NCBI GenBank assembly: GCA_966211795.1
Contig: CBIHNW010000001.1
Location: 372,001-436,000 of the forward strand
Length of the DNA: 64,000 nt
Origin: 21-14-0-10-47-8 sp966211795
Lineage (GTDB): Bacteria > Bdellovibrionota > Bdellovibrionia > Bdellovibrionales > Bdellovibrionaceae
Reading direction: 5' to 3'
Notes under the pieces: model-generated
Told to the model about the DNA's origin: nothing
Seen by the model: the letters and a program-made list of their open reading frames with translations, nothing else
Database searches by the model: none
Shown: positions 31,147-40,268 of the stretch, in pieces
Layout: the number at the start of each line of letters is the position of its first letter
Position numbering within the stretch: the stretch's first letter is position 1
Program-made: the position numbers and the translations under genes

Positions 31147-31758
31147 TTAAGAAGCCGACACCGCATCGATGTGCAGTTTAAAGTTCTTGTACATAGATTC
31201 AAAGATTCTTCGATCGCTCAGGGCCTTGCCCATGGCGAAGGTGCCTTCTTGGAAGGTTACGATGAATTCAGCGAGCTCGCGGGTGTTCACATTTTTTTTG
31301 AGGTAGCCTTCTTCTTTGGCGCGATCGAGATGGGCTTTGGTGTGCGCGATCCAATCATTCAGAACGGCGCTGGTTTTTTCTTTGATCGATGCATCCGATG
31401 ACGACAATTCTTGTGTGAGATTGTTCAGCGGGCAACCCAAGCTGGTCAGCTCTTCATTCCAGCCGTCGAATGTATTTTTAAAACACTTTAAAATTCCCTG
31501 AAGCGGATTTTTATAAGCGGCAAGGGGCTGAATCCAGCGCTCCATGATTCCGACGCGAATGATTTCGTCGATGATGGCATAGGCCACGTGATTCTTGGTC
31601 GGGAAGTAGTGAAAGAAAGCGCCAATCGTGACGCCGGCTTTGGCTGCGAGATCGCGCACGCCAACTCCGTTATAGCCATGGCGATAAATTTCCATAAAGG
31701 AAGCGTTCAGGATGTGGGCTCTGGTTTTCTCGGGGTCCCGGGTTTTTGTCTTCGCCAT
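31147..31758 (-). CDS. TetR family transcriptional regulator
   Basis: A 203-residue TetR protein with the N-terminal HTH (ILNASFMEIYRHGYNGVGVR, DLAAKAGVTIGAFFHYF) and a helical ligand-binding domain with GCPLNNLTQELS, typical of the YcdC/AcrR-like C-terminal group. It is divergent from the DoxX-SRPBCC-SRPBCC unit. Two matching palindromes in the shared region are its likely operators. There is no ribosome site before the ATG. Confidence 0.93.
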   Translation of the reverse strand: MAKTKTRDPEKTRAHILNASFMEIYRHGYNGVGVRDLAAKAGVTIGAFFHYFPTKNHVAYAIIDEIIRVGIMERWIQPLAAYKNPLQGILKCFKNTFDGWNEELTSLGCPLNNLTQELSSSDASIKEKTSAVLNDWIAHTKAHLDRAKEEGYLKKNVNTRELAEFIVTFQEGTFAMGKALSDRRIFESMYKNFKLHIDAVSAS

Positions 31759-31767
31759 AAAAATAAT

Positions 31768-31857
31768 ATATCACCTGATATCTAATAAATCCATCTATTT
31801 AGCCTTTACAACCATCTTGGTCTCAAAAAATGTCATTTACTACATATCAAGTGATAT
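31768..31857. promoter_or_regulatory. Pair of TetR operators
   Basis: ATATCA-CC-TGATAT (31768-31781) and ATATCA-AG-TGATAT (31844-31857) are identical 6-2-6 palindromes. The first is 10 bp from the TetR ATG, the second about 40 bp before the DoxX ATG. One repressor probably controls both directions. Confidence 0.75.
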
Positions 31858-31898
31858 GTTATTCTGCCGATACAGTCAATCAACCAAGGAGTTTAAAC

Positions 31899-32288
31899 AT
31901 GGCAAACGGGATCTCAAAAGGAGCATTAAGGGCGGGGCGAATCCTGAGTGGTCTGGCAATCGTCTTTCTTCTTTTCGATGCGGTGACAAAGTTCTTTATG
32001 GACAAGCTTCCGCCGGAAGCATTGGAGGCAGGGGCTGCCTTGCAATGGCCGGTCGAGAAAATGCCTTTGGTGGGAATGATTCTTTTGATTTGCACTCTTC
32101 TCTATATCATTCCGAGAACATCGGTGCTTGGCGCGATCTTATTGACTGGATATTTAGGCGGAGCGGTTGCCAGCCACATTCGCGTCAGCAATCCTTTATT
32201 TACGCACACGCTTTTTCCAATTTATATCGCGGTGTTTATTTGGTTTGGTCTTTACCTTCGAGACAATCGCGTGAAAGCTTTAATTTAA
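31899..32288 (+). CDS. DoxX-like family membrane protein
   Basis: A 129-residue protein with four hydrophobic helices (ILSGLAIVFLLFDAVTKF, LVGMILLICTLLYIIP, SVLGAILLTGYLGGAVAS, FPIYIAVFIWFGLYL) of the DoxX-like type. AAGGAG precedes ATG 31899. It is the first gene of a TetR-controlled unit with two SRPBCC proteins (gaps 12 and 11 bp). The role is unknown. Confidence 0.85.
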   Translation: MANGISKGALRAGRILSGLAIVFLLFDAVTKFFMDKLPPEALEAGAALQWPVEKMPLVGMILLICTLLYIIPRTSVLGAILLTGYLGGAVASHIRVSNPLFTHTLFPIYIAVFIWFGLYLRDNRVKALI

Positions 32289-32300
32289 AGGAGAAGACAA

Positions 32301-32711
32301 ATGGGAAAAATCACTGTTGAAGCTGTTGTTGCAGCAAACCCGAAAAAAGTTTGGGACGCTTACGTCGAACCCCAACACATCACCAAATGGAATTTCGCTT
32401 CGGATGATTGGCAATGCCCAAGTGCCCAAAATGATCTCAAAGTCGGCGGCAAGTACGCGGTCCGCATGGAAGCCAAAGATGGCAGTTTTGGTTTCGATTT
32501 TGAAGCCATCTATGATGAAGTTCGAATTCAAAAGTCTTTGACCTACACCATGGGTGACGGGCGACAAGCCACAACCCAGTTTGAAGACCTGGGTGGCAAT
32601 ACCAAAGTGACGACGACTTTTGATGCGGAAAAAATGAATTCAGAAAAAATGCAAAAAGATGGGTGGCAAGCCATCTTGAATAATTTCAAAAAATACGTAG
32701 AAACAACTTAA
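32301..32711 (+). CDS. SRPBCC (AHSA1-like) domain protein
   Basis: A 136-residue AHSA1-like protein: VEAVVAANPKKVWDAYVEP, HITKWNFASDDWQCP, and FDAEKMNSEKMQKDGWQ with the C-terminal helix. AAGGAG lies upstream of the ATG. It is the middle gene of the TetR-controlled unit. The fold binds a small hydrophobic ligand; the ligand cannot be read from sequence. Confidence 0.88.
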   Translation: MGKITVEAVVAANPKKVWDAYVEPQHITKWNFASDDWQCPSAQNDLKVGGKYAVRMEAKDGSFGFDFEAIYDEVRIQKSLTYTMGDGRQATTQFEDLGGNTKVTTTFDAEKMNSEKMQKDGWQAILNNFKKYVETT

Positions 32712-32722
32712 AGGAGACTTTT

Positions 32723-33166
32723 ATGCCTGGAACAGTGACATTACACCGAATTATCGCAGCGCCACCCGAGCGCGTTTATAAAGCATTCATGCATGCCGGC
32801 GCTTTTGCAAAATGGCTTCCACCTCACGGCTTCTTCGCGACGGTTCACGCGATGGAGGCAAAAGTTGGCGGCTCCTATAAAATGTCGTTCACGAATTTGA
32901 CAACGGGGCACAGCCACTCGTTTGGCGGAAAATACGTCGAGTTGGTTGAAGGTCAAAAGATAAAGTACACCAGCCGCTTTGATGATCCCAATATGCCAGG
33001 AGAAATGCACAATTCGATCACCCTGACCAAATCGATCGCGGGAACCGAAATCAAAGTTGTGCAAGAGGGAATCCCAGACATGATTCCAACCGACATGTGC
33101 TATCTCGGATGGCAGCAATCGTTGGATCAGCTGATCGCCCTAGTGACCCCCGAAATCAATCAATAG
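32723..33166 (+). CDS. SRPBCC (AHSA1-like) domain protein
   Basis: A 147-residue protein of the same family: LHRIIAAPPERVYKAFMHAG, AKWLPPHGFFA, and CYLGWQQSLDQLIAL. AAGGAG precedes the ATG. It is the third gene of the TetR-controlled unit and a distant paralogue of the preceding protein. Confidence 0.88.
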   Translation: MPGTVTLHRIIAAPPERVYKAFMHAGAFAKWLPPHGFFATVHAMEAKVGGSYKMSFTNLTTGHSHSFGGKYVELVEGQKIKYTSRFDDPNMPGEMHNSITLTKSIAGTEIKVVQEGIPDMIPTDMCYLGWQQSLDQLIALVTPEINQ

Positions 33167-33310
33167 CCGCATTTGCGGTTTCCTGAAAAAACTGCATGCC
33201 GTCTTCAAGACATTTTTATTGAGCGGCTTGATTGAATGAAGGGCCTGTTGTAGGTTTGGTGCCCGCCATCTCTTCTCGCGAGCACCCAATTTTTTCGACT
33301 GGAGTCTTCA

Positions 33311-34078
33311 ATGAAGGCCGCTTTCATTTTGATTATCGTTTTCGTGACCTCTCGTTTGTGGGCTGCCGAGAACGTGCAGGTGCACACGCCGCGCGGGACA
33401 GACGTGACCGTGACTTTGCATATTCCGACGGGAAGCAGTCTTCCGGCTCTGGTGGTGGCGCCGGGAACGAGCTGCAATTCGAAAGGTCCTTTGTTCGAGA
33501 CGATCGGCATCAATGGACTTGAAAAGCATTATGCGATCTTTCGTTTCGAGTGGAGCTACTGTGGAACGGCCAGTGAACATCCATCCGCTGGACTAAAGAA
33601 TGAAATCGAAGACATGACGACGGTCTTAGAATTCGCCAAGAAACAGGCTTCGATTGATCCATCCAAGATTGTCATCGCCGGTAAATCAATGGGAAGTGGA
33701 GTGGCCTACCGAATATTTTCGCAACATCCAGAACTGAAAGCGGCTGCCCTGCTGACACCCATTTGTTCCTATACGACCGACGAGAATGACAAGCCACTGC
33801 CAGAGCCCGTCAGTGTTTGTGATCGAAGTTATCCTCATTTAAAAGAGGACCCGCGACCGATTTTAATGACCATGGGCAATCAGGATGAAAATTGTGTCTT
33901 GCCGGTCTTGTTTGATTTTCTGAAGGATTCGAAGGGAAATATTCAGACCTTTGTTGCCGGCGGAGATCACGGTTTTCAAATTTATGATGGCAGCGGCCAA
34001 ATCGACCCCCTCAAGACAGAAAATAATATCGCCACCGTCGCCAACGTTTTGTTCAATTGGATGGACCTGATATTTTAA
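33311..34078 (+). CDS. Secreted alpha/beta hydrolase
   Basis: A 255-residue exported alpha/beta hydrolase. The signal peptide is MKAAFILIIVFVTSRLWA. The nucleophile elbow is GKSMGSG (Ser), with the acid in GNQDENC and the His in GGDHGF, similar to KANL3/Tex30-like hydrolases. Two Cys pairs may form disulfides. GGAG lies upstream of the ATG. It is a single-gene unit; substrate unknown. Confidence 0.83.
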   Translation: MKAAFILIIVFVTSRLWAAENVQVHTPRGTDVTVTLHIPTGSSLPALVVAPGTSCNSKGPLFETIGINGLEKHYAIFRFEWSYCGTASEHPSAGLKNEIEDMTTVLEFAKKQASIDPSKIVIAGKSMGSGVAYRIFSQHPELKAAALLTPICSYTTDENDKPLPEPVSVCDRSYPHLKEDPRPILMTMGNQDENCVLPVLFDFLKDSKGNIQTFVAGGDHGFQIYDGSGQIDPLKTENNIATVANVLFNWMDLIF

Positions 34079-34218
34079 GCATTGATCGCCTATCTATCTA
34101 AGATTCATAAAGAATTCGAATTTCCCAAAATAAATATCAACGGCGTGAATCTAAAGCCGGTGCAGCTTGCATCTTATAGACAAATTGTGATGAGGATAAG
34201 ACCTCGGGGAGTTTGAAG

Positions 34219-34833
34219 ATGAAAATGGCAGTGCGGTTTTTAACTTTGGTGGTGATGCTTTTGGCCGTGAAGCCTTTGTTGGCGGGCGAGAATCTGCCGT
34301 CTGCAAACGTGGCTGCAAAATATGCGCAGGCAGAAAATTCGAAAGGTGCCACGACATCCAATGTGTCCAGCGACGAGACTGAAGATCCGCTCGTTATCCA
34401 GAATGGTGAAGAACAGGTTCATATCAATGTGGCCAAGCTCAGGAACCCCCATGATATTTTCGTGCCGATCGCGTTCTTTGTTTTCCTGTTAGCTCTGTTT
34501 TTGGGCCGCCGGTTTTTCATGGAACGGACTCAGCAGCGAAAAATTGCTTTGCTCGAGAAGATGGTTGAAAAGGGTCAACCGGTTTCCGATGCCGTGATTC
34601 AACAAGTTTTTTCGGACGACCGAAGCCAGCGTTTTGGTCGGGGCTCGGTGGCGCGAACGATTCGGCGTGGGGTTGCCTTCACCGCGATCGGGACCGGTTT
34701 GCTGGTCTATAGCTTGCTGATGCATCACGCGGGTGGAAAGCTGGTGTTCGGGATCGTGTTGCTGGGATTGGGGATTGGACATTTGGTTTCGCATCGGTTT
34801 GAAAAAAAAGAAAACAACTCCTCTGACATGTAG
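34219..34833 (+). CDS. DUF6249-like membrane protein, sigma-factor linked
   Basis: A 204-residue protein with a signal-like N-terminus (FLTLVVMLLAVKPLLAG), a transmembrane helix (FVPIAFFVFLLALFLGRRFF, near residue 80) and two C-terminal helices (VAFTAIGTGLLVYSLLM, VFGIVLLGLGIGHLV). This matches the DUF6249 layout. I start at ATG 34219. The next gene, an ECF sigma factor, begins ten bases after its stop; a membrane protein plus sigma factor plus small membrane protein suggests a signalling unit. Confidence 0.72.
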   Translation: MKMAVRFLTLVVMLLAVKPLLAGENLPSANVAAKYAQAENSKGATTSNVSSDETEDPLVIQNGEEQVHINVAKLRNPHDIFVPIAFFVFLLALFLGRRFFMERTQQRKIALLEKMVEKGQPVSDAVIQQVFSDDRSQRFGRGSVARTIRRGVAFTAIGTGLLVYSLLMHHAGGKLVFGIVLLGLGIGHLVSHRFEKKENNSSDM

Positions 34834-34842
34834 GAGTTGAAA

Positions 34843-35349
34843 GTGCTCACCGATCAGGAGCTCGTTCACCGGACGCTTGTTCTGAAAGACAAGTTTTCCT
34901 ATGGGCGGCTCGTACAGAAATATCAAAAAGAAATTCGCACCTACCTTCTGCGACTTTCGAAAAACAAAGAAACTGCCGATGACCTAGCGCAAGAAAGCTT
35001 TCTCAATGGCTTTCGAAATTTGGGGCAGCTGAAAGATTCCGGTCATTACCGGGCCTGGATGTTTCGCATTGCTTATTACGAATTTTTGCAGTGGCTGCGA
35101 AAGCAAAAGGCGACGGCAAGTGAGAGCATCGAAAATTCTTCCAGCTATGATGATCTTTCGGCGAAAGCCGAGCTCAATTCATTGTTAAAACATATTCGAG
35201 ACGAGGAACGGGCCGCGATCATTTTATGTCTGGGGCACGGCTTCACGCACGGGGAAGCGGCCGAGCTTTTGAATGTGCCCGAAGGCACCGTCAAGTCCCT
35301 GATTTTGCGCGCCCGAGAAAAAATAGGAGTCCAAAATGGATCATTCTGA
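34843..35349 (+). CDS. ECF-type RNA polymerase sigma factor
   Basis: A 168-residue sigma-70 family protein. Region 2 contains YLLRLSKNKETADDLAQESF and FRNLGQLKDSGHYRAWMFRI; region 4 contains AIILCLGHGFTHGEAAELLN and VPEGTVKSLILRAREKIG. The start is GTG 34843, with AGGAG six bases before it at the end of the previous gene. Its 3-prime end overlaps the next gene, a small membrane protein that may be its anti-sigma factor, by 14 bases. Confidence 0.93.
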   Translation: MLTDQELVHRTLVLKDKFSYGRLVQKYQKEIRTYLLRLSKNKETADDLAQESFLNGFRNLGQLKDSGHYRAWMFRIAYYEFLQWLRKQKATASESIENSSSYDDLSAKAELNSLLKHIRDEERAAIILCLGHGFTHGEAAELLNVPEGTVKSLILRAREKIGVQNGSF

Positions 35350-35671
35350 TTTCAAAACCAGCGAAGAATTGGGTCTCAGTGATGATGATGTTTTGTTTAT
35401 GTCCAGCTTTTCAAATCGACTGCAGTTGGAACCATTCCCCACTGCAACTGGAAAGCGAAATGGAATTCTGATCTCGGTGATGGGTCTGGCAACCGTTGCC
35501 GCGGTTCTTCTGTGGTTTGTGTGGCCCCTCGCTAGCAGTTGGGGCCAGGTTTATTTCTCCCAATTCGAATCAAGCTTTGGAGTTTCCATCAGCGTGTTAT
35601 TCGGATTGATCAGTCTTTGTGTCGCATGGCTGATCGAAGGTGGATCGGACCAGGCGGGAGATCTGGTCTAA
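35336..35671 (+). CDS. Small membrane protein, possible anti-sigma factor
   Basis: A 111-residue protein with an acidic N-terminus and two transmembrane helices (ILISVMGLATVAAVLLWFVW, beginning near residue 44, and SISVLFGLISLCVAWLI). It overlaps the sigma factor gene by 14 bases, the usual site for an anti-sigma factor. The HxxxCxxC zinc motif of ZAS domains is absent, so the role is inferred only from position. Confidence 0.6.
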   Translation: MDHSDFKTSEELGLSDDDVLFMSSFSNRLQLEPFPTATGKRNGILISVMGLATVAAVLLWFVWPLASSWGQVYFSQFESSFGVSISVLFGLISLCVAWLIEGGSDQAGDLV

Positions 35672-35756
35672 AAAATGTCATTCATCGAACTTTCAATCAG
35701 GGGCTTTTGCAATGCCTCAGGATCGGGTAGCGTCAGCCGTCAGAAAGGCAGGCCCC

Positions 35757-36248
35757 ATGAATGTTCAAATCATTTATCCAAACGAAAAATATTTGCCAGC
35801 CTTTCACGAAGCTTTATCAAGGGTCGCGAGCGAGCAGATTTATATTGAAATGATCGAAGCCCCGCCGTTTGAAAATGTCTCGGCTTTTCAAAAAGCGTTG
35901 ATGCAGAACAAGGGCCCTGTTTATTATGCCGTCGATGACGAGCGGGTGGTGGGATGGGCGGATGTCTTTCCCGAAGACAACCCCCGGCAATGTCACCGCG
36001 GTGGATTGGGAATGGGTCTGCTTCCGGAATACCGGGGCCAGGGTTTGGGCTCACGATTGCTGTCCATGGCTCTTGAGCATTCGAAACAGTTCGGCCTGGA
36101 AAAAGTTGAGCTCAGTGTTTTTACTTCGAATGAGCCGGCCATAGCCCTGTACCGGAAATTTGGGTTTGAGCAAGAGGGTTTGATCAAGAAATACCGCAAG
36201 CTCAATGGACAGTATTTTGACTGTCTGGTCATGGCGAAGTTTTTGTGA
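35757..36248 (+). CDS. GNAT family acetyltransferase
   Basis: A 163-residue GNAT protein. The acetyl-CoA site is GLLPEYRGQGLGSRLL, followed by KVELSVFTSNEPAIALYRKFGFEQE, the typical C-terminal half. I start at ATG 35757 since the longer frame overlaps the previous gene and lacks a good ribosome site. The substrate is unknown. A RimI/RimL-like acceptor is possible. Confidence 0.87.
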   Translation: MNVQIIYPNEKYLPAFHEALSRVASEQIYIEMIEAPPFENVSAFQKALMQNKGPVYYAVDDERVVGWADVFPEDNPRQCHRGGLGMGLLPEYRGQGLGSRLLSMALEHSKQFGLEKVELSVFTSNEPAIALYRKFGFEQEGLIKKYRKLNGQYFDCLVMAKFL

Positions 36249-36428
36249 CCTGCGATCTCGATTCTTAAATCCAGCCTCGTGATCCATCAAAGCCCACGAC
36301 TTTGACTCGCAAAAAGTGGCCATTGTCTAAGTTTTTGACGGGACTTTCTCGTTCAACTCGGACAGGCCGTTTTGAGTCTTGGCGAAGGGTTTGCTTTGAC
36401 TGTGTCTTTGCAAGCCCAAAGGATCCAA

Positions 36429-37991
36429 ATGACCACGAACAAGATTCCATTCTCAAAAAGACTTTTGCTTCCGCTGATCGGTGGAATGTTAGCTTTGCCT
36501 TTGGCTCAGCGTGCGTTCGCCAATCAAGTGGTCGTTCTAGAACAGGCGATCGAATCCAAAGCGGCGCGGATGGCAAAGTTGCTAAAGGCGAACAAGACGG
36601 TCGACGCTCTGTATTTCACCGTCGAAGAAGATGAGATCTCAGTTGCGGGTCTGGCTCTGTTGCGAAACGCCGCTATCAATGGGGCTCGGGTGCGTGTGAT
36701 CATCGATTCCATGCACAACAAGGTCTCGCGGGCGATGATGGCAGCACTGATTTCCAACTTGCCGGCCGGTGTTCAGGGCCGGATCGAAATTCGCGAGTTC
36801 AATCCCTTCAACATCTTTCATCCCCTGTGCTACAGCCGAAGAATGCATGACAAGTCATTGATCATCGATGGAAAGACATTGATCGTCGGCGATCGCAATG
36901 TGGCCAATGGATACTTTGACATGCCTTCGGTGGACAGCCACGGACGACCTTTGCCCTTGTATCAAGGTTTAGACGTCATGATCGAGGGCGGGCCGTCGGT
37001 TCAGGAAGCCCAAAAATATTTTCAGGACCGCTGGGATTCGAGAGATGTCAAACCCGTGGCCTTATACGAGTTCTCGCCCGATGAAATGGATCCCGCTAAA
37101 TGCGTGTATAAAAGTGCCGATAGCTTTACATGCGAGCAACGTCAGGACCAAAACCGAAAAAAAATCGTGAGCGCGACGAAAATGCTCGATCAGGCAATCG
37201 TCCGCATGAACCAGCCAGACTATCAGCAGCTGTTGCAGGAGGCCGAACAGTCTTGGGCGACGCAGGGATTTGCATCACGGCAGGTTGAATTCATTCATGA
37301 TTCGGTCTTGGACAAAAAAGTTTGCAAAGGGAAATCTGACAACAATATCGCCTCTCGTTTGTACCAAGCCATTTTGGACAACACGCAAGATAAGCTTTTG
37401 ATCGTCACGCCTTACCTGACGATCACGCCAAAAATGGAAAATTTGATTTGGGCTTTAAAAGCTAAAAATCCCAATATCCTGATTCGTTTCCTTACAAATG
37501 CGGTCGAATCCAATGACGTTCCCGCGGCGCAGGCAGGGTACCAAGCGACCCGACAGAGGTTGATCGATGCCGGCGTACAAATTTACGAATTCCGACGTTT
37601 CGATCAAAGCCATGACATTCTTGAGACTTTGCACGCAAAAGTCGTTTTGATGGATAACAAAAAAGTTTTCATCGGTTCGTACAACTGGGATTATCGGTCC
37701 GAGCAGGTGAACAGCGAAGTGGGCGCATTGATCGAGCTCACGGGTGACGAACACCTGCCGGCGACCCAGGACGTGCGGGATCGATTGGCGCAATTCATTC
37801 AATCTTCGACAGGCCTTGACACCAACCATGGTGGGATTGGCGGAACGGGCGGCGAGCTTCAACCCAATATCACCGCCGAAGAGGTCGACCGAGTGGCGCA
37901 ACTGGTTCAACGCCGCCGTCAGTCCGCACTGTTCTGGGGAAAGCTTTTGAAGCTTCCTGTTTTAGGCGATGTGATCATGAAACAGCTGTAA
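36429..37991 (+). CDS. Secreted phospholipase D-like protein
   Basis: A 520-residue protein with a signal peptide (RLLLPLIGGMLALPLAQRAFA) and two PLD motifs: MHDKSLIIDGKTLIVGDRN near residue 139, and LHAKVVLMDNKKVFIGSYN near residue 400. Together they form the HKD active site of phosphodiesterases acting on phospholipids or cardiolipin-like substrates. AAAGGA lies upstream of ATG 36429. It stands alone, followed by a convergent LysR gene. A predatory lifestyle would offer a use for secreted lipases. Confidence 0.9.
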   Translation: MTTNKIPFSKRLLLPLIGGMLALPLAQRAFANQVVVLEQAIESKAARMAKLLKANKTVDALYFTVEEDEISVAGLALLRNAAINGARVRVIIDSMHNKVSRAMMAALISNLPAGVQGRIEIREFNPFNIFHPLCYSRRMHDKSLIIDGKTLIVGDRNVANGYFDMPSVDSHGRPLPLYQGLDVMIEGGPSVQEAQKYFQDRWDSRDVKPVALYEFSPDEMDPAKCVYKSADSFTCEQRQDQNRKKIVSATKMLDQAIVRMNQPDYQQLLQEAEQSWATQGFASRQVEFIHDSVLDKKVCKGKSDNNIASRLYQAILDNTQDKLLIVTPYLTITPKMENLIWALKAKNPNILIRFLTNAVESNDVPAAQAGYQATRQRLIDAGVQIYEFRRFDQSHDILETLHAKVVLMDNKKVFIGSYNWDYRSEQVNSEVGALIELTGDEHLPATQDVRDRLAQFIQSSTGLDTNHGGIGGTGGELQPNITAEEVDRVAQLVQRRRQSALFWGKLLKLPVLGDVIMKQL

Positions 37992-38025
37992 CCGTTGTGG
38001 ATCGTTGGCCAGATGTCTCGGATTC

Positions 38026-38898
38026 TTAAAGGCTGTCCCAGATTCGACTCATCCATCCTAATGCTTCAGGATCTTTGCAAATGATTTTGACGGATTGTTG
38101 GCAGCTGTAGGGACAGCCCGTGATGTTCAGCGAAATCAGCTCCAGCTCTTTCACGTAATAGTCTGGCAGGTAAGCCAAGGCATGGCCCCGCTGCAAAAGC
38201 TTATCCATGATTTTCAGGCCGCTCGCCCGGTACCGGATCTGTCTTGGAAATTTATCATCGCGCCATCCGTCCAAAGATGCAGAAGTGGAAATTTTGCCGA
38301 GCATGGCGGATTCGGGGGAGACAAAAGGGAATTTTAAAATATCTTCGACCGGGATTTTTGCGCTCTGGACATACTTTTTAAACAGAGGATGCTTACCGGA
38401 AGCGCAAGTTTTGAATTCGACTTTGGATAAGGTCTTGGACTTGAGACCTTGCGGAACATCGCCTGTCAGCAATCCAAAGTGCGCCTCTCCATCTTGCACC
38501 TGTTGGATGACTTTGGTTTCATTGCGGGTCAGAAATTGAAATCGTGAATGAGCAAAAGTTTTATGGATGACTTCTGATAATTGAATGCCGAAATGGGTGT
38601 GCAGAATTTCTTCGGCACTGATCACGACATTGAGCGTTCCTTTTTGTCCACTGAGTTCGAATTTCGCTTCTTCTTCGAGCTGGACAATCTGCGCCGCCCG
38701 CTTCTTAAGCGCTAAGCCTTCGGGCGTCAGTCGAATATTTCGGCCTTGTTTGTAAAAAAGAGAAATCCCCAGTTCGTCTTCCAGCCGAGAGATCGCCTTG
38801 CTCAGTGAGCCTGGCGAAACGTTGAGATCTTCGGAAGCTCGGTGAACGTTTTCGTTCTGGGCCACCGCTAAAAAGTATCGAAGTTCGAATATTTCCAT
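38026..38898 (-). CDS. LysR family transcriptional regulator
   Basis: A 290-residue LysR regulator. The HTH is NVHRASEDLNVSPGSLSKAI then SRLEDELGISLFYKQGRNIRLT. A perfect inverted repeat TTCGAATA-N6-TATTCGAA (38884-38905) overlaps its start codon, so it probably autoregulates. It is divergent from the OYE-family oxidoreductase gene 80 bp away and is likely its activator. Residues after 250 include a Cys pair (CPYSC). Confidence 0.92.
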   Translation of the reverse strand: MEIFELRYFLAVAQNENVHRASEDLNVSPGSLSKAISRLEDELGISLFYKQGRNIRLTPEGLALKKRAAQIVQLEEEAKFELSGQKGTLNVVISAEEILHTHFGIQLSEVIHKTFAHSRFQFLTRNETKVIQQVQDGEAHFGLLTGDVPQGLKSKTLSKVEFKTCASGKHPLFKKYVQSAKIPVEDILKFPFVSPESAMLGKISTSASLDGWRDDKFPRQIRYRASGLKIMDKLLQRGHALAYLPDYYVKELELISLNITGCPYSCQQSVKIICKDPEALGWMSRIWDSL

Positions 38899-38978
38899 AT
38901 TCGAAACATATAGTTCAATATCGTTTCTTTATCAACCTCGCCAATAAAGTTATCAGGAGACCTTGAAAAGAGGTCACG

Positions 38979-40040
38979 ATGAGACAAAGCCAATCGCATC
39001 ATATTCCAAACCGCTGGACGCGGTTTGCGTTTAAAAACGGAATGGTCGCTCAAAACAGAGTGGTGGTTCCACCGATGGCTTCGGGAACTGCAGATGTGCA
39101 AGGGGCCGTGACGTCTCAGACACTGCGGCATTATGAAAATCTGACCAGGGCCGGCGCTGGGATTGTAATGGTGGAATACACCTACGTTCACTCTTCGGGC
39201 CGAAGCGAAGAGAACCAATTGGGTCTTCATTCGGACGGTCAGGTTCCCGCGCATCAAAAATTGGTTTCGAGCGTTCATCAAGCCGGTGCCTTGGTGGGGA
39301 TTCAGTTGGTGCACGGTGGTGGCAAATCTTCGAAAGAATTGACCGGAGGAAGACTGCTGGGCGCGAGCGACGTGGTTGTTCCGACCAAAGGAAACGATTT
39401 AGAAAAGCCAGTTGAAATGAATCGTGACGAAATCAAGGCCTATCAATCATGGTATCTCGATGCCGCGATTCGTGCCGCCGATGCCGGTTATGACTTGATC
39501 GAGCTGCACGCGGCCCATGGTTATGGATTGAATCAATGGCTGTCTTCGCTGACAAACCAACGAACGGATGAATACGGTGGCAACCTGATCAACAGAAGCC
39601 GGATGCTGTTCGAAATTTTTCAGGCGATTCGAAAAGCGCTTCCGCATCTGCTTTTGGGTGTGCGAATTCCGGGTGAAGATCATTTTCGTGGTGGTCTCAC
39701 CCCTGACGATATGTTTTTTGTCTCGAGACGACTAGATGTCTTAGGGGCTGACTTTCTTGATGTCTCTTCGGGGATTGGGGGGTGGAGACGGCCCGCTGAT
39801 CGCTCGGGGGAAGGTTATCTTTTACCCGAAGCGACGAGCATTCAGCAGCGGGTTGGCATACCTGTGATTGGTGTCGGTGGCATCGAGACGGGAACGTTTA
39901 TCGATGCTGCGATTGCGAGAAAAAGAGTGTCCTTCACGGCCGTCGGTCGAAAGATATTAAAAGATCCAAAACTTTTTTTTGAAGAGGTTCTGGTTGAAAG
40001 TTCGGTTGGCCCATCAATTGCGAATGAATACTGTGGCTAA
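38979..40040 (+). CDS. NADH:flavin oxidoreductase (Old Yellow Enzyme family)
   Basis: A 353-residue FMN-dependent TIM-barrel reductase: NRVVVPPMASGTAD near the start, IQLVHGG, the substrate His residues in LIELHAAHGYGLNQWLS, LTNQRTDEYGG, VGVGGIETG in the FMN phosphate region, and FTAVGRKILKDP. It reduces activated alkenes or similar electrophiles. The gene is divergent from the LysR regulator. AGGTCACG precedes the ATG. Confidence 0.94.
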   Translation: MRQSQSHHIPNRWTRFAFKNGMVAQNRVVVPPMASGTADVQGAVTSQTLRHYENLTRAGAGIVMVEYTYVHSSGRSEENQLGLHSDGQVPAHQKLVSSVHQAGALVGIQLVHGGGKSSKELTGGRLLGASDVVVPTKGNDLEKPVEMNRDEIKAYQSWYLDAAIRAADAGYDLIELHAAHGYGLNQWLSSLTNQRTDEYGGNLINRSRMLFEIFQAIRKALPHLLLGVRIPGEDHFRGGLTPDDMFFVSRRLDVLGADFLDVSSGIGGWRRPADRSGEGYLLPEATSIQQRVGIPVIGVGGIETGTFIDAAIARKRVSFTAVGRKILKDPKLFFEEVLVESSVGPSIANEYCG

Positions 40041-40268
40041 TCATCTTCTAAGTTATGAAGAAGAGGTGAATTCGTTAATCGAATCTTTGTCTTGATCTTG
40101 TCCTTTGTCCAAAGCCTGACTGTCGAAAAGTTTAGAATTAAAATCACACGTCCAGAGATGTCTGGCGACCCTTGTGAAACTTGCGATGCACTCCTATTCT
40201 TGTACGCATGGCCGCAAAGCCAATGGAAAAAGAGAAAGACTCAATCAAATAAAAATAAGGTAGGAAAG

